Positions 26,601-37,008 of a DNA stretch of 64,000 bases are shown here, piece by piece. Location of the stretch: positions 1 to 64,000 of the forward strand of contig NZ_JAKGBI010000014.1 in the NCBI RefSeq assembly GCF_021530565.1, in the 5' to 3' direction. The notes under the pieces were generated by a model, which was given only the letters and a program-made list of their open reading frames with translations, made no database searches and was not told the origin of the DNA. The position numbers were made by a program, and so were the translations under genes. Positions within the stretch are counted from its first letter, which is position 1. Each line of letters starts with the position of its first letter. The stretch is from Pseudoalteromonas sp. SMS1. Lineage in GTDB: Bacteria > Pseudomonadota > Gammaproteobacteria > Enterobacterales > Alteromonadaceae.

Positions 26601-28424
26601 ATGAGCATTGAAAAGTTAAGAAATATTGCGATTATCGCACACGTTGACCATGGTAAAACTACCCTAGTCGATAAGCTGCTAGAACAATCTGGCACATTAG
26701 AGACACGCGGTGGCAACGAAGAGCGTGTAATGGATTCAAATGATATTGAAAAAGAGCGTGGTATCACAATCTTGGCGAAGAACACCGCCATTGAGTGGAA
26801 CGACTACCACATCAATATCGTAGACACCCCGGGACACGCCGACTTTGGTGGTGAAGTAGAACGTGTACTATCAATGGTTGACTCTGTACTTCTACTGGTT
26901 GATGCACAAGAAGGCCCGATGCCACAAACGCGTTTCGTAACGCAAAAAGCTTTCGCACTAGGTCTTAAGCCTATTGTTGTAATCAACAAGATTGATAAAC
27001 CAGGTGCGCGCCCTGATTGGGTAATGGACCAGGTATTCGATCTATTCGACAACTTAGGTGCAACGGACGAACAACTTGATTTCCAAGTTATCTACGCATC
27101 AGCAATCAACGGTTGGGCAACGCTAGACTTAGATGAGCCGTCAGACAACATGCAACCTATGTTCGAAGCGATTGTTGAGCAAGTAGAACAGCCAGACGCT
27201 GATCCAGCTGGCGACTTCCAAATGCAGATCTCTCAGCTAGATTACAACTCTTACATCGGTGTAATCGGTGTTGGTCGTATCAAGCGCGGTACTGTTAAAG
27301 TAAACCAGCAGGTAACAATTGTTGGCGCGGATGGTAAAACACGTAACGGTAAAGTTGGCCAAGTATTGACTTATTTAGGTCTTGACCGTCACGAAGCGCA
27401 AGAAGCGCAAGCGGGCGACATCATTGCGATCACAGGTCTTGGTGAGCTGAAAATTTCAGATACGGTATGTGATGTAAACGCAGTTGAAGCACTACCTGCA
27501 CTGTCTGTTGATGAGCCGACAGTAACAATGACATTCTCTGTAAACACATCTCCATTCTCAGGCCAAGAAGGCAAGTTCGTGACATCACGTAACATCCTTG
27601 AGCGTCTTCAAGCTGAGCTTGTACACAACGTAGCACTTCGTGTTGAAGAAACGGATAACCCAGATAGCTTCCGCGTATCAGGTCGTGGTGAACTTCACCT
27701 AGGTATCCTAATCGAAAACATGCGTCGTGAAGGTTACGAGCTTGCAGTATCTCGTCCTGAAGTAATCCTACGCGAAGTAGACGGACAGTTAGAAGAGCCG
27801 TATGAAACCGTAACGGTTGACGTTGAAGAAGAGCACCAAGGTTCTATCATGGAGCAACTTGGCCTTCGTAAAGCAGAAATGACTGACATGGCACCAGATG
27901 GTAAAGGTCGTATCCGTATGGACTTCATGATGCCTTCTCGTGGTCTTATCGGTTTCCAAACTGACTTTATGACATTGACGTCTGGTTCTGGTCTAATGTA
28001 CCACACGTTTGATCATTACGGCCCACACAAAGGCGGTAACATTGGTCAACGTAAGAACGGTGTACTTATCGCAAACGCGGCAGGTAAAGCACTGACTAAC
28101 GCACTATTCAACCTTCAAGACCGTGGTAAGCTATTCATCGGTCACGGTGTTGAAGTATACGAAGGTATGATCATCGGTATTCACGCACGTGATAACGACT
28201 TAACCGTTAACGCGCTGAAAGGTAAGCAGCTAACGAACGTTCGTGCATCAGGTACTGATGAAGCGCAAAACCTTGTCCCACCAATCGTCATGACACTTGA
28301 GCAAGCACTTGAGTTCATCGATGATGATGAGCTGGTAGAAGTAACACCTGAAAGCATCCGTATTCGTAAGAAGCTATTGACTGAAAGTGAGCGTAAGCGC
28401 GCAAGCCGTCAAGCGAAAGGCTAA
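26601..28424 (+). CDS. typA: Ribosome-associated GTPase BipA/TypA
   Basis: A translational GTPase related to EF-G that supports 50S assembly and stress or low-temperature growth. G1 is [10 protein letters not shown]3 [11 protein letters not shown], and G4 [10 protein letters not shown]; the G2 region contains RGITI. Domains II, III, V and a BipA-specific C-terminal domain follow ([16 protein letters not shown]). Length of 607 residues equals E. coli. It is divergent from the response-regulator gene; the 269-bp gap must hold both promoters (a tttcat/gataat pair near 26482-26510 is a weak candidate). Confidence 0.97.
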   Translation: MSIEKLRNIAIIAHVDHGKTTLVDKLLEQSGTLETRGGNEERVMDSNDIEKERGITILAKNTAIEWNDYHINIVDTPGHADFGGEVERVLSMVDSVLLLVDAQEGPMPQTRFVTQKAFALGLKPIVVINKIDKPGARPDWVMDQVFDLFDNLGATDEQLDFQVIYASAINGWATLDLDEPSDNMQPMFEAIVEQVEQPDADPAGDFQMQISQLDYNSYIGVIGVGRIKRGTVKVNQQVTIVGADGKTRNGKVGQVLTYLGLDRHEAQEAQAGDIIAITGLGELKISDTVCDVNAVEALPALSVDEPTVTMTFSVNTSPFSGQEGKFVTSRNILERLQAELVHNVALRVEETDNPDSFRVSGRGELHLGILIENMRREGYELAVSRPEVILREVDGQLEEPYETVTVDVEEEHQGSIMEQLGLRKAEMTDMAPDGKGRIRMDFMMPSRGLIGFQTDFMTLTSGSGLMYHTFDHYGPHKGGNIGQRKNGVLIANAAGKALTNALFNLQDRGKLFIGHGVEVYEGMIIGIHARDNDLTVNALKGKQLTNVRASGTDEAQNLVPPIVMTLEQALEFIDDDELVEVTPESIRIRKKLLTESERKRASRQAKG

Positions 28425-28434
28425 TTGCTGATAC

Positions 28435-28469
28435 AACAAAAACGCCGCGTTTATCGCGGCGTTTTTGTT
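28435..28469. terminator. Bidirectional terminator
   Basis: The arm aacaaaaacgccgcg (28435-28449) pairs perfectly with cgcggcgtttttgtt (28455-28469), with A- and T-runs on both sides. It ends typA and the convergent CheW-CZB gene. Confidence 0.93.
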
Positions 28470-28472
28470 TGT

Positions 28473-29321
28473 CTAGAATAACCCATACTCTTCTGTTTCG
28501 ATCGGTTCGTAATCATGCAGATGCTCCGGCCTAAAGATAGCACTGGGATCTAACACTAGGCTGTGGTTGTCACCTTGTTTGATGAGACCTTTCATCATTT
28601 TTTTCGTTTGAGGGTCAATATCGAATCCGACATTGGTCATTTCATGTAGTGGTTTGATATCCGATTCATCGCAGTGAATGTTGTCCTCTACGCGATCCAC
28701 CAGTAGTCCAATGTGGGGTTGCTGTCCGTCTTCCGTGGTAAACACAATGATAGGCTTGTGATCTAAAATAATTTGGTCTCGAGCAGACTCAAATAGCCTA
28801 ATAAGTTTTGTAAAGGTGGTTAGTTTTTCTTTCTCTAAGGTCGCTAACGCCTGATCTTTTTTTCCCTTGTTACACAAGTTAAGCACTTCATCAGCGATAC
28901 TATGTAGCCTATCGTGCGGCCCCTCAAAGCGGCTTAAAATGGCTTTTAAATCTTCATTGTCGGTTTTAAAGTTGTAAAACCATTTACCAAATTCAGTTTG
29001 TTTGGGATCCCTAGATTTTGTGAAAGGCACATCATTGTGCACACTGAGTTCGAGCTCAGCAAGCCACGCTTTGTGGTCTTGCTCGCGTAATTGAAGCAAT
29101 TCTACCAAGGATTGATTTGTTTCATAGGAAGATTGATTATTTAGAATGAGCCCTAGATCAAAGATAGGGGTCGGTGTGCCCATGTAATCTTTGACGCCGA
29201 GAAAACTGGGGTTTTCATTAGGCAAAGAAGTTAAATTCCCTTCATACCGCTCTGTGAGCAAAATATCTAAAATCTTGAGTGATATTGTTTTTTTTCCTAC
29301 TCTAAAGTTGATCAGATCCAT
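28473..29321 (-). CDS. CheW-like protein with inserted CZB domain
   Basis: A CheW scaffold interrupted by a helical chemoreceptor zinc-binding (CZB) domain. CheW halves lie at about residues 1-75 and 180-282 (TPIFDLGLILN and QPHIGLLVDRVED). The insert shows CZB ligands His83 (DHKAW), His136 and His140 (HDRLH) and the GKW motif, but position 109, normally the redox-sensing zinc-ligand Cys, is Thr. ATG 29321 is chosen because it follows gagg; an ATG at 29336 is also open. It presumably couples a signal to the CheA array. It is encoded next to an orphan binding protein. Confidence 0.75.
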   Translation of the reverse strand: MDLINFRVGKKTISLKILDILLTERYEGNLTSLPNENPSFLGVKDYMGTPTPIFDLGLILNNQSSYETNQSLVELLQLREQDHKAWLAELELSVHNDVPFTKSRDPKQTEFGKWFYNFKTDNEDLKAILSRFEGPHDRLHSIADEVLNLCNKGKKDQALATLEKEKLTTFTKLIRLFESARDQIILDHKPIIVFTTEDGQQPHIGLLVDRVEDNIHCDESDIKPLHEMTNVGFDIDPQTKKMMKGLIKQGDNHSLVLDPSAIFRPEHLHDYEPIETEEYGLF

Positions 29322-29359
29322 GCTAGCCTCAAACATTATTTGCTTGTACTAAGCATAGA

Positions 29360-30463
29360 TCAATATTTCAAATAAGACCTATAGACTGGATGATCCCCAT
29401 GACTTTTTTGCTGGTTGAACAGCTGCTGAATGGCAGAGTTCGCTCGGCGCTCTTTTTCGATAGCAGGTACAATACAGGTTGAAAATGCCGCCATCGTGCA
29501 ATGTTTAAATGCCGCAACAAATATGTAAGCATTCACAAACCCTTCAAATGTTTGATAACTGATGGGACTTTTTTTGTCATGAGAAAGTTTACGGTAGAGC
29601 ATGCATACTTCACCCTGACAAGATTTTGGCTCTGGGAGGACTTCGGTGACCATCACTTGCGCAGGTGCAATGATGTGCGCGAATAAGGCGGTAGATGAAA
29701 CAAAAGACACACTGGTATATGTGCCTCTAAATCCAGCTCGGTGTGCTTGATTAATGAATGCGGCGAGGGGCTCATAGGTGCCGATCATGGCAATCGCTGT
29801 TGTGTCCGTTAACAAAATCTGTGTCAATGCTCTTGCGACATCATTGGTGTTGCGACGAAAGCGCGCAATGACAACGGGCTCAATGTTTTTATCAAGCAGT
29901 GCTTGCCTGTGGCTTTGTTCTAACGTTAAACCAAACTCATCTGCTTGAATCAATAGGGCGATCTTTTTGTGTCCCAATTCATCAACGAGGTATCTCACTT
30001 GTTCTTTGGCTTCCTCTAAGTAACTGGCTCGTAGAGTGAAGGTTGGAAATTGAGGCTCGTGATATAAAAAATTAGCACCAGTGTATGGCATCAGAAATGG
30101 CAATTGGTGGCGCTTGAGAATGTCTTTTATCGCGTGGCTTGTGGGGGTTCCCATATTTCCAATAAGGGCATGGATCTTATGATGTTGTAATAAGTAATGG
30201 GTATTATCAACGGTGCGGTGAGGTTCATAGCCATCGTCGAGTACTAACAGGTCTAATTTTCGTTTTTCATCGAGTACATGTTCATTAGCATAGTCAAAGT
30301 AGAGTTGATGACCGGTCTTGAGTTGCATGCCAATGTGGCTTGCAGGCCCGCTCAAGGCGACACTCATACCGAGTTTTACGCGGTCGGGCTGGTGTGCATA
30401 AGTAACTGAGTGTAATAAAAACAAGCCACTAATTAGGGCGCTGTGTATGAGTGATTTCAGCAT
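29360..30463 (-). CDS. Periplasmic binding protein, LivJ/Peripla_BP_6 type
   Basis: A secreted ligand-binding protein with a signal peptide ending near SVTYA-H and the type I fold typical of branched-chain amino acid or amide binding proteins (KLGMSVALSGPASHIGMQLKTG-like start, in part; ALIGNMGTPTSHAI). Length is 367 residues. It overlaps the end of tmcA by 35 nt. No ABC permease or ATPase gene is nearby, so a sensory rather than transport role is possible, perhaps feeding the chemotaxis or c-di-GMP machinery. The ligand is unknown. Confidence 0.8.
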   Translation of the reverse strand: MLKSLIHSALISGLFLLHSVTYAHQPDRVKLGMSVALSGPASHIGMQLKTGHQLYFDYANEHVLDEKRKLDLLVLDDGYEPHRTVDNTHYLLQHHKIHALIGNMGTPTSHAIKDILKRHQLPFLMPYTGANFLYHEPQFPTFTLRASYLEEAKEQVRYLVDELGHKKIALLIQADEFGLTLEQSHRQALLDKNIEPVVIARFRRNTNDVARALTQILLTDTTAIAMIGTYEPLAAFINQAHRAGFRGTYTSVSFVSSTALFAHIIAPAQVMVTEVLPEPKSCQGEVCMLYRKLSHDKKSPISYQTFEGFVNAYIFVAAFKHCTMAAFSTCIVPAIEKERRANSAIQQLFNQQKSHGDHPVYRSYLKY

Positions 30464-32510
30464 AAACTTCCGATAACAGCTGTTGATAAACTTGCTGTAA
30501 TTGTTTCTTTGATTCTACTTTTAGCTCTGTGGCTAATTCTTTCGGCTGATGGCGCTGTAATAATAGTAGAATCAAACGCATTTGGGAAATGTTTGCTAAT
30601 GTCGAAAGTAAGTCGGGTTGTGCTTTGATTACGTCGTGAAGCAGTGGCGCAATGTGCTGTTGTGTCGCAGGTTTACTCACGAGATAAGCGAGTTGAGTCA
30701 ATGTCGACTGTTCGAGCTGACAGCGAGGTAAAGTGCAGCAAAGCGCACGAACGAGTTGCCAAGGTAAATCTCGGTATAAGGCAGGTAAATCAAAAAATAA
30801 TTGAGATTTGAACTGTGCACGTAAAGCTGTTGTGTCGAGCGCGGAGGCTTTATGGATCACCAATATCGCGTATTCACCACTCGATTTGTCCTGTCTATAT
30901 CCCAATTTGACGGCGTCAAAGCCAAGCTTTTGCCAAAATTGGAGCAAGTGGGCTTGGGCGCCAAAGCTACTACCAAAGTAGCTTACTTGAGTGCGCAATT
31001 GCGTCATGGTGAAGCCAACCAGTGCTTGACCGATCCCTTGTTGCTGCATTGCTGGTGAGATAGCTATGCGGACGATACGCGCACTTCGGTGAATGGCAAA
31101 CTGAGTGTCACCTTGTAATTGGACCAGTTGCTGCGCCATCATATGACCTGCTGGTCGGCGTGTACCTTGGGCTATTTGTGTGGCTAAGCTCTCATCTAGA
31201 CCACCTTCAATGTTTACCAAGCATACGCCGACAATGCTTAAATTTTGTTTTGCAACAAATAATCGGTTACTTGGACTATCAAGCAATTGTCTCAGGTCAT
31301 TCACGGAGGTTTGATAGTGGGCAATGACTAATAAGGCAAAGATTTGTCTTAGTAACTCTTCGTCATTGAGTAAATCGACTCGTTCGATGCATTCGAAGTA
31401 GATTGACTCAGGCGTTGACGGTGTGGGTGTTGCATACTCACTATCCAATACAAACAACTGGCGCATTTGCGCTTCTAATGGGTCGTTACTGGCATAGCGG
31501 ATAGGTTCATCCAAATGCACTGACAAGTAGTTAGGGTAGTGTGTTTTTAAGTGGTTTTGAAAGCGCAAGGTATAGCCGCGGCCATTGCCTTCGTAACCCA
31601 CCAACGTACTGGCGAAGACGACTTTGTCGCAGTATGCTAATAATTTTGTCAAAATGGGCACAGGGATCGCAGCCGCTTCATCAATGAGCAAGATATCTAC
31701 ATCAGGATGTGTTGCTAAGATGACATCTGGTGGCAGATAAGAAAGGTTGTGTAGATGATTCTGCTGTACACTGGGTTCTGCCATGTCAAGTGCGAGCGCT
31801 AAGTGCTTAAAACTATTTTGTACAGCGCGTCGTTGCTGTGCACAAATCACGATTTTTTGGTGTGCATGTTGTGCAGAAATAAGTCCAAGCGCTGCAGATT
31901 TACCTCTACCACGGTCTGCACTTAGCAACACGGGTGAGGGGATTTTGGCGGCGAGATGTTGCGAAATACGTGATACTACGTCGAATTGTGGCGCTAAGTT
32001 AAGTGGATGCCCAGGGACACTGTACTGTGCAGGTAAGTTGTGCTCACCCTGCTCACTGATGATCCAGTAATTGTGCTGCGTCATTAACTTGGCAAAGCGC
32101 GATAAGAATAGACTTGAATCGGTGCACTCCCCCTCAGATAGCCATTTACTCAGTGCAGGGTCGCACCAGGTATCGAGTGTTGTGCGCTCCGGCATCAATA
32201 AAACGAATAAGCCACCGGCTTTGACTGTACCAGCAGCCGCCGCGAGCATATTGGGGACAATGCCGCTGTAGCCGTCATAGCATACAAATTGAAATTCTTG
32301 GCCAAGGATCTGATGCAGATGTTGAGGCCAGATTGCATGCTCAAAGTGCACATTATCGCTCAATACGAGGTCAGCATGATTGTCCGTCATTGCTTGATAT
32401 TGTGTTTTAGTCCAATGTCGACTGCCACACAATATCAAAAGCTGACGATGTCTCGCGTGTGCTAATTCGCGCAGTAATGAAGAGACATTAAATGGCTTGG
32501 AGTCTAGCAT
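30429..32510 (-). CDS. tmcA: tRNA(Met) cytidine acetyltransferase TmcA
   Basis: Acetylates cytidine 34 of elongator tRNA-Met in an ATP/acetyl-CoA-dependent reaction. It has an N-terminal domain, a RecD-like helicase domain with P-loop DRGRGKSAALG and Walker B DIL-LIDEAAAIP, and a GNAT domain with acetyl-CoA loop MQQQGIGQALVG. Length is 693 residues. The start lies inside the end of uvrD (23-nt overlap), with no strong ribosome-binding site of its own, suggesting coupling. Confidence 0.93.
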   Translation of the reverse strand: MLDSKPFNVSSLLRELAHARHRQLLILCGSRHWTKTQYQAMTDNHADLVLSDNVHFEHAIWPQHLHQILGQEFQFVCYDGYSGIVPNMLAAAAGTVKAGGLFVLLMPERTTLDTWCDPALSKWLSEGECTDSSLFLSRFAKLMTQHNYWIISEQGEHNLPAQYSVPGHPLNLAPQFDVVSRISQHLAAKIPSPVLLSADRGRGKSAALGLISAQHAHQKIVICAQQRRAVQNSFKHLALALDMAEPSVQQNHLHNLSYLPPDVILATHPDVDILLIDEAAAIPVPILTKLLAYCDKVVFASTLVGYEGNGRGYTLRFQNHLKTHYPNYLSVHLDEPIRYASNDPLEAQMRQLFVLDSEYATPTPSTPESIYFECIERVDLLNDEELLRQIFALLVIAHYQTSVNDLRQLLDSPSNRLFVAKQNLSIVGVCLVNIEGGLDESLATQIAQGTRRPAGHMMAQQLVQLQGDTQFAIHRSARIVRIAISPAMQQQGIGQALVGFTMTQLRTQVSYFGSSFGAQAHLLQFWQKLGFDAVKLGYRQDKSSGEYAILVIHKASALDTTALRAQFKSQLFFDLPALYRDLPWQLVRALCCTLPRCQLEQSTLTQLAYLVSKPATQQHIAPLLHDVIKAQPDLLSTLANISQMRLILLLLQRHQPKELATELKVESKKQLQQVYQQLLSEVYAEITHTQRPN

Positions 32511-34653
32511 ACGCTGTGACTAACCACTTAGTACCAACATCATCGAAGTTCACCTGGATACGTGACTGCGCACCACTGCCCTCATAATTGAGTACTGTGC
32601 CTGCGCCAAACTTCGCATGTAATACACGCTGTCCCAAATTGAATCCGCTGTCTTCAAAGGCAGCATGACTCACTGAGGCACTAAAGCGATTGGTGCTTGT
32701 CGGCCTTGAAACTTGCGTTTTAATACGGATTTCTTCTGTACATTCTTCAGGTAGTTCACGTAAGAAGCGTGAAGGACTGTGATACTTTTCTTGTCCGTAC
32801 AATCTGCGGCTTTCGGCATGGCTGATATAGAGCTTTTGCATTGCTCGGGTCATACCGACATAGCAAAGGCGACGTTCTTCTTCTAATCGACCGGATTCTT
32901 CATGGCTTTGTTGTGATGGGAACATGCCTTCTTCAACGCCTACCATAAATACCAGCGGGAATTCGAGGCCTTTTGCAGAGTGCAGGGTCATCATTTGCAC
33001 TGCATCCTCATGTTCATCGGCTTGACCTTCACCCGATTCCAGTGACGTGTATGCCAAAAAGCCCTGCAATGGCGAGGTAAACTCTTCCTCTACAGGCAGT
33101 TCAAATTGACCACATGCGTTGATTAATTCTTCTAAGTTTTCCACTCGAGCACGGCCTTTTTCACCCTTTTCTGCTTGGTACATGGCCAATAGTCCAGAGT
33201 GCTCGATGGTTGTTTTGGCCTGCTCTGCCAGCGCCAACTCGACAAGTTTTTCATCAAGCTGCTCGATCAATTCAATAAAGCGGGTGACAGCCGTTGCCGC
33301 ACGCCCTGCCAAGTGTTGTTGCTCAATCACGGCTTTGGCTGCATACCATAGCGGTAATGACTCATTGCGAGCACAATCGCGTATGTGGCTCAGCGTCTTG
33401 TCGCCAATGCCACGTGCGGGGGTATTGATCACCCGCTCAAATGCGGCGTCATCGTTACGATTACTGATCAAACGAAGGTAAGAGAGCGCATCTTTGATTT
33501 CTTGACGCTCGAAGAAGCGCATACCGCCATAAATACGATACTTGAGTCCTTCTTGAAGTAAGGCCTCTTCTAGAACACGAGATTGAGCATTGTTACGGTA
33601 CAAAATGGCGCAATCAGTCAGTGCATTACCATCTTGCAACCAGGATTTGATTTTACCGACAGTAAAGCGTGCTTCGTCCAATTCATTGAAGGCGGCATAA
33701 ATCGAAATAGGTTCCCCTTGATTACCTTCAGTCCAGAGGCTTTTGCCCATACGCTCAGCGTTATTTTGGATCAACGCGTTCGAAGCTTTCAAAATGGTTG
33801 CGGTGGAGCGGTAGTTTTGCTCTAGACGAATCGTGTCAGCATCAAAGTCTTGCAAGAAGCGTTTTATATTTTCAATTTTTGCGCCACGCCAGCCATAAAT
33901 ACTTTGGTCATCGTCGCCAACAATCATGATGTTATTTTCGCCACCTGCTAGCAATCGTAGCCACTGATATTGGATGCTGTTGGTATCTTGGAATTCGTCA
34001 ACCAGCATGTGTCTAAAACGTTGTTGGTAGTGACGTAATAACGTTGGCTGCTGTTGTAATAATTCATAGCAACGGAGCAATATTTCTGCGAAATCGACAA
34101 GGCCAGCTCGATCGCACGCTTCTTGATATGCCGTATAGACATTCAGCATCAGCTGTTCGGTGGCATCGTAAGCTTGGATATCTTTTGGGCGTAACCCTTC
34201 GTCTTTGCGTGCGCTGATATACCAGCTAAGTTGTTTTGCTGGCCATTTCTTTTCGTCAATGTTCATGGCCTTGAGGAGGCGCCTGATCATACGTTGTTGA
34301 TCATCAGAGTCTAGGATCTGAAAAGACTCTGGTAGCTTTGCTTCTCTATGATGTGCGCGCAAAATACGATGAGATAAGCCGTGGAAGGTACCTATCCACA
34401 TGCCACCCACCGGGCTCTGAAGAGTTTCCTCTACGCGTGTGCGCATTTCTTTTGCGGCTTTGTTAGTAAAGGTTACTGCAAAAATACTATACGGGGACGC
34501 ATGCTCGACCTGCATTAACCAAGCAATACGGTGCACCAACACCCTTGTTTTACCGGAACCTGCACCCGCGAGAATGAGCATGTTACTAAGCGGTGCGGCA
34601 ACCGCTTCTCTTTGCTTGTCATTCAAGCCGTCAAGTAATTCAGATACGTCCAT
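32488..34653 (-). CDS. uvrD: DNA helicase II UvrD
   Basis: A superfamily 1A 3'-5' helicase for nucleotide-excision and mismatch repair. Motif I is AGAGSGKT, motif II VDEFQDTN, motif III GDDDQSIYGWRGA, motif IV LEQNYRS, motif V TLHSAKGLEF, and motif VI EERRLCYVGMTRA. ATG 34653 (MDVSELLDGLNDKQREAV) aligns exactly with the E. coli start and is chosen over 34683. Length of 721 residues is that of the family. The C-terminal Tudor-like segment (GQRVLHAKFGAGTVL) is intact. It is followed by tmcA in an overlapping arrangement. Confidence 0.96.
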   Translation of the reverse strand: MDVSELLDGLNDKQREAVAAPLSNMLILAGAGSGKTRVLVHRIAWLMQVEHASPYSIFAVTFTNKAAKEMRTRVEETLQSPVGGMWIGTFHGLSHRILRAHHREAKLPESFQILDSDDQQRMIRRLLKAMNIDEKKWPAKQLSWYISARKDEGLRPKDIQAYDATEQLMLNVYTAYQEACDRAGLVDFAEILLRCYELLQQQPTLLRHYQQRFRHMLVDEFQDTNSIQYQWLRLLAGGENNIMIVGDDDQSIYGWRGAKIENIKRFLQDFDADTIRLEQNYRSTATILKASNALIQNNAERMGKSLWTEGNQGEPISIYAAFNELDEARFTVGKIKSWLQDGNALTDCAILYRNNAQSRVLEEALLQEGLKYRIYGGMRFFERQEIKDALSYLRLISNRNDDAAFERVINTPARGIGDKTLSHIRDCARNESLPLWYAAKAVIEQQHLAGRAATAVTRFIELIEQLDEKLVELALAEQAKTTIEHSGLLAMYQAEKGEKGRARVENLEELINACGQFELPVEEEFTSPLQGFLAYTSLESGEGQADEHEDAVQMMTLHSAKGLEFPLVFMVGVEEGMFPSQQSHEESGRLEEERRLCYVGMTRAMQKLYISHAESRRLYGQEKYHSPSRFLRELPEECTEEIRIKTQVSRPTSTNRFSASVSHAAFEDSGFNLGQRVLHAKFGAGTVLNYEGSGAQSRIQVNFDDVGTKWLVTAYARLQAI

Positions 34654-34799
34654 CTTTGCGCCTATTTCGAGAAGTGAGGGCAAAGTATACCTAGCGTCGC
34701 ATTTAAAGCCCAGTTTTCACAAGGTATTTCAAGACATGAAAATATAAACAGCTGAAATTTAGTGATATTTAATTTCTTTTTACTGTCTTTTTATACAGC

Positions 34800-35744
34800 T
34801 TATGCCTCTAAGATCTGTTTTAATCGATTTTGCATTTCTTGTACTAATAAATCGGGTTGAAACTTAGATAAAAACGCATTGCACCCAACTTTTTCAACCA
34901 TGGCTTGATTGAAGCTCCCGCTTAATGAAGTATTGAGAATGACGTACAGGTCTTTGAGTCGCTCATCATTACGAATTTCATAGGTTAATCGATAGCCATC
35001 CATCACTGGCATTTCCGCATCGGTGATCACCGCCATTAATTCTTTATTTACGTCGATGCCTTCATCTGCCCAATGTTTTAGCAAGTTCAGTGCCTCTTGC
35101 CCATCCGTGGCTGGGATAATTTCAATACCTAACTGAGCGAGCGTATCTGAAACCTGACGACGTGCTGTCGGGGAATCGTCAGCATGGAGTATCTTTCGGC
35201 CTTTAAATTGGGTGAGTATCGCTTTATCGAGAATGCCCTCGGGGATTTCTACATCATAGTCGACAATCTCGGCCAATACTTTCTCAACATCGATGATTTC
35301 GACAATATGTTCAGTGCCATCACGTTGGATCTTCGTTAAGGCAGTCAAATAGTGGTTGCGCCCTACAGACTTGGGGGTTGGCATAATATCCGACCAAGTG
35401 GTGTTGACGATATGATCGACTTTGCCGACCAAAAATGCTTGAACTGTCCGGTTGTACTCTGTGATGACTAAATTACTATCACTATCGTACTCCGTGTCGG
35501 GCATGCAAATCGCTTGCCTCAGATCTATTACAGGAATAGATTCACCACGTATGTTGGTCACGCCTGCAATTTTGGGGTGTGCATTTGGCATTTTATTAAG
35601 ATGCGGCAGTTTAACGACTTCTTTGACTTTGAATACGTTGAGCGCAAATAGATGTCGACTGTGTAAATGAAACAGCAACAATTCTAATCGATTTTCCCCC
35701 ACCAACTGTGTGCGTTGGTCGACCGAAGCTAATACGCCCGCCAT
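34800..35744 (-). CDS. cheV: Chemotaxis coupling protein CheV
   Basis: A CheW domain (about residues 12-160) fused to a receiver domain (about 185-312). The receiver has the acidic pocket at HADD and the phospho-acceptor Asp in AVITDAEMPVMDG. CheV couples receptors to CheA and dampens signalling when phosphorylated. Length is 314 residues. The start follows gaggtg. It stands alone, divergent from the potassium-channel gene across about 200 bp. Confidence 0.93.
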   Translation of the reverse strand: MAGVLASVDQRTQLVGENRLELLLFHLHSRHLFALNVFKVKEVVKLPHLNKMPNAHPKIAGVTNIRGESIPVIDLRQAICMPDTEYDSDSNLVITEYNRTVQAFLVGKVDHIVNTTWSDIMPTPKSVGRNHYLTALTKIQRDGTEHIVEIIDVEKVLAEIVDYDVEIPEGILDKAILTQFKGRKILHADDSPTARRQVSDTLAQLGIEIIPATDGQEALNLLKHWADEGIDVNKELMAVITDAEMPVMDGYRLTYEIRNDERLKDLYVILNTSLSGSFNQAMVEKVGCNAFLSKFQPDLLVQEMQNRLKQILEA

Positions 35745-35946
35745 ATTTTCACCTCATACTCTTGCTGCTTTCCAAAGTATACACATATAACTACAAAAAT
35801 TACGAGTTCTTTACTTCATTAAAGGGAAAAGTGAGGTTTGTATAAATAAGCTATAAAAAGTAACTTTTTCTCGTTAAAGCATTGACTTGCTCAGCCACTA
35901 TAAGAAGATGTTAGTTAAGGAATGATGTACAAAGTTAGGATAATAA

Positions 35947-37008
35947 ATGCCAATCGTATTAAAGCGTTTACTGGTCCAAATTCAAACACATATCAATAGA
36001 GCGAGTTGGGAAATCTTGCTGCTGGCAACGATTTGTCATATGTGGCTGACTTGGGCATTGCTGTGGACCGCGCAAGAGCGAGCACTATTGCCGCTCGATA
36101 CCTACATTTATTACTATGTCGTGACGACCTCAACGGTTGGATATGGTGATTTTAGTGCAACAACGGCACTCGGACGCTGGGTCGTTGCGTTGTTTCAGAT
36201 ACCGTTTGGTTTGGCGCTGTTTGGCGTGCTGCTCGGTAAAGTCGGGCAAGAAATTACATTATGGGTAAAAAGGGCTATGAAGGGCGATAAGAATTTTTCA
36301 CATCTTAAGGATCACATCATAATATTTGGGTGGCATCCAACACACACAGAGAAAATGATTGAGTTTATTCTCGCTGATAATAAACGTGTGGACAGGCGCA
36401 TTATTCTCGCGGTGCAAGAAGATATGGAGCACCCCTTGTTACGCTACCCTCAAGTGGATTTTGTTCGTTTGGTTAGCTTTACCGATGATGAGCAATTAAA
36501 AAGGACGGCGGTTGACTGCGCAGATAAAGTGATTGTGGATGGAAAAGATGATGACCATACTTTTACAACTGCATTAAAACTGAGCCCGATGGTCAAGCAT
36601 GGGGCACATATTAGCGCACACTTTTTGGACGAAACCAAGGCACGACTACTGCGCGCGCACTGCGCCAATGTAGAATGCTCATCAGCAATGTCAGCTGAAA
36701 TCTTGGTGCGCTCTATGCAAGATCCTGGGTCAAGTAGAATACAGGAAGAGCTGCTTTCAACGCTTCATGGTGATACCCAATTTAGTTTGGCGTTGCCTCA
36801 AACGGTGAAAGCATGTCAGTTTGGGCAATTGTTTATGTTTTTTAAAGAGCATCATAATGCCACTTTGCTAGGGGTGGCTCATGACCGCAGTGGTCAGAAT
36901 ATGGATCTCAATCCGCCGCTAGACTATGACATTAAGGCCGGAGATATCATTCATTACATCGCACCACAGCGTGTGTTAGAAAATGAGGTCGCTTGGGAGC
37001 TGTTATGA
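35947..37008 (+). CDS. Potassium channel with cytoplasmic TrkA-N-like domain
   Basis: A two-TM ion channel. TM1 lies at about residues 21-42, then pore helix and selectivity filter TTSTVGYGDFSA, TM2 at about 78-100. The cytoplasmic part begins with a Rossmann-like segment DHIIIFGWHPT, followed by an RCK-like region. The usual GxGxxG nucleotide motif is altered (FGWHPT), so classical NAD binding is doubtful. Length is 353 residues. A good ttaggata ribosome-binding site supports the start. The stop overlaps the next gene by ATGA. Confidence 0.88.
   Translation: MPIVLKRLLVQIQTHINRASWEILLLATICHMWLTWALLWTAQERALLPLDTYIYYYVVTTSTVGYGDFSATTALGRWVVALFQIPFGLALFGVLLGKVGQEITLWVKRAMKGDKNFSHLKDHIIIFGWHPTHTEKMIEFILADNKRVDRRIILAVQEDMEHPLLRYPQVDFVRLVSFTDDEQLKRTAVDCADKVIVDGKDDDHTFTTALKLSPMVKHGAHISAHFLDETKARLLRAHCANVECSSAMSAEILVRSMQDPGSSRIQEELLSTLHGDTQFSLALPQTVKACQFGQLFMFFKEHHNATLLGVAHDRSGQNMDLNPPLDYDIKAGDIIHYIAPQRVLENEVAWELL

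Noticed and set aside
26387..26791. 134-codon minus-strand frame over the typA start
   Set aside because: It overlaps the conserved typA G1 region and the divergent promoter region; composition is that of a shadow frame.
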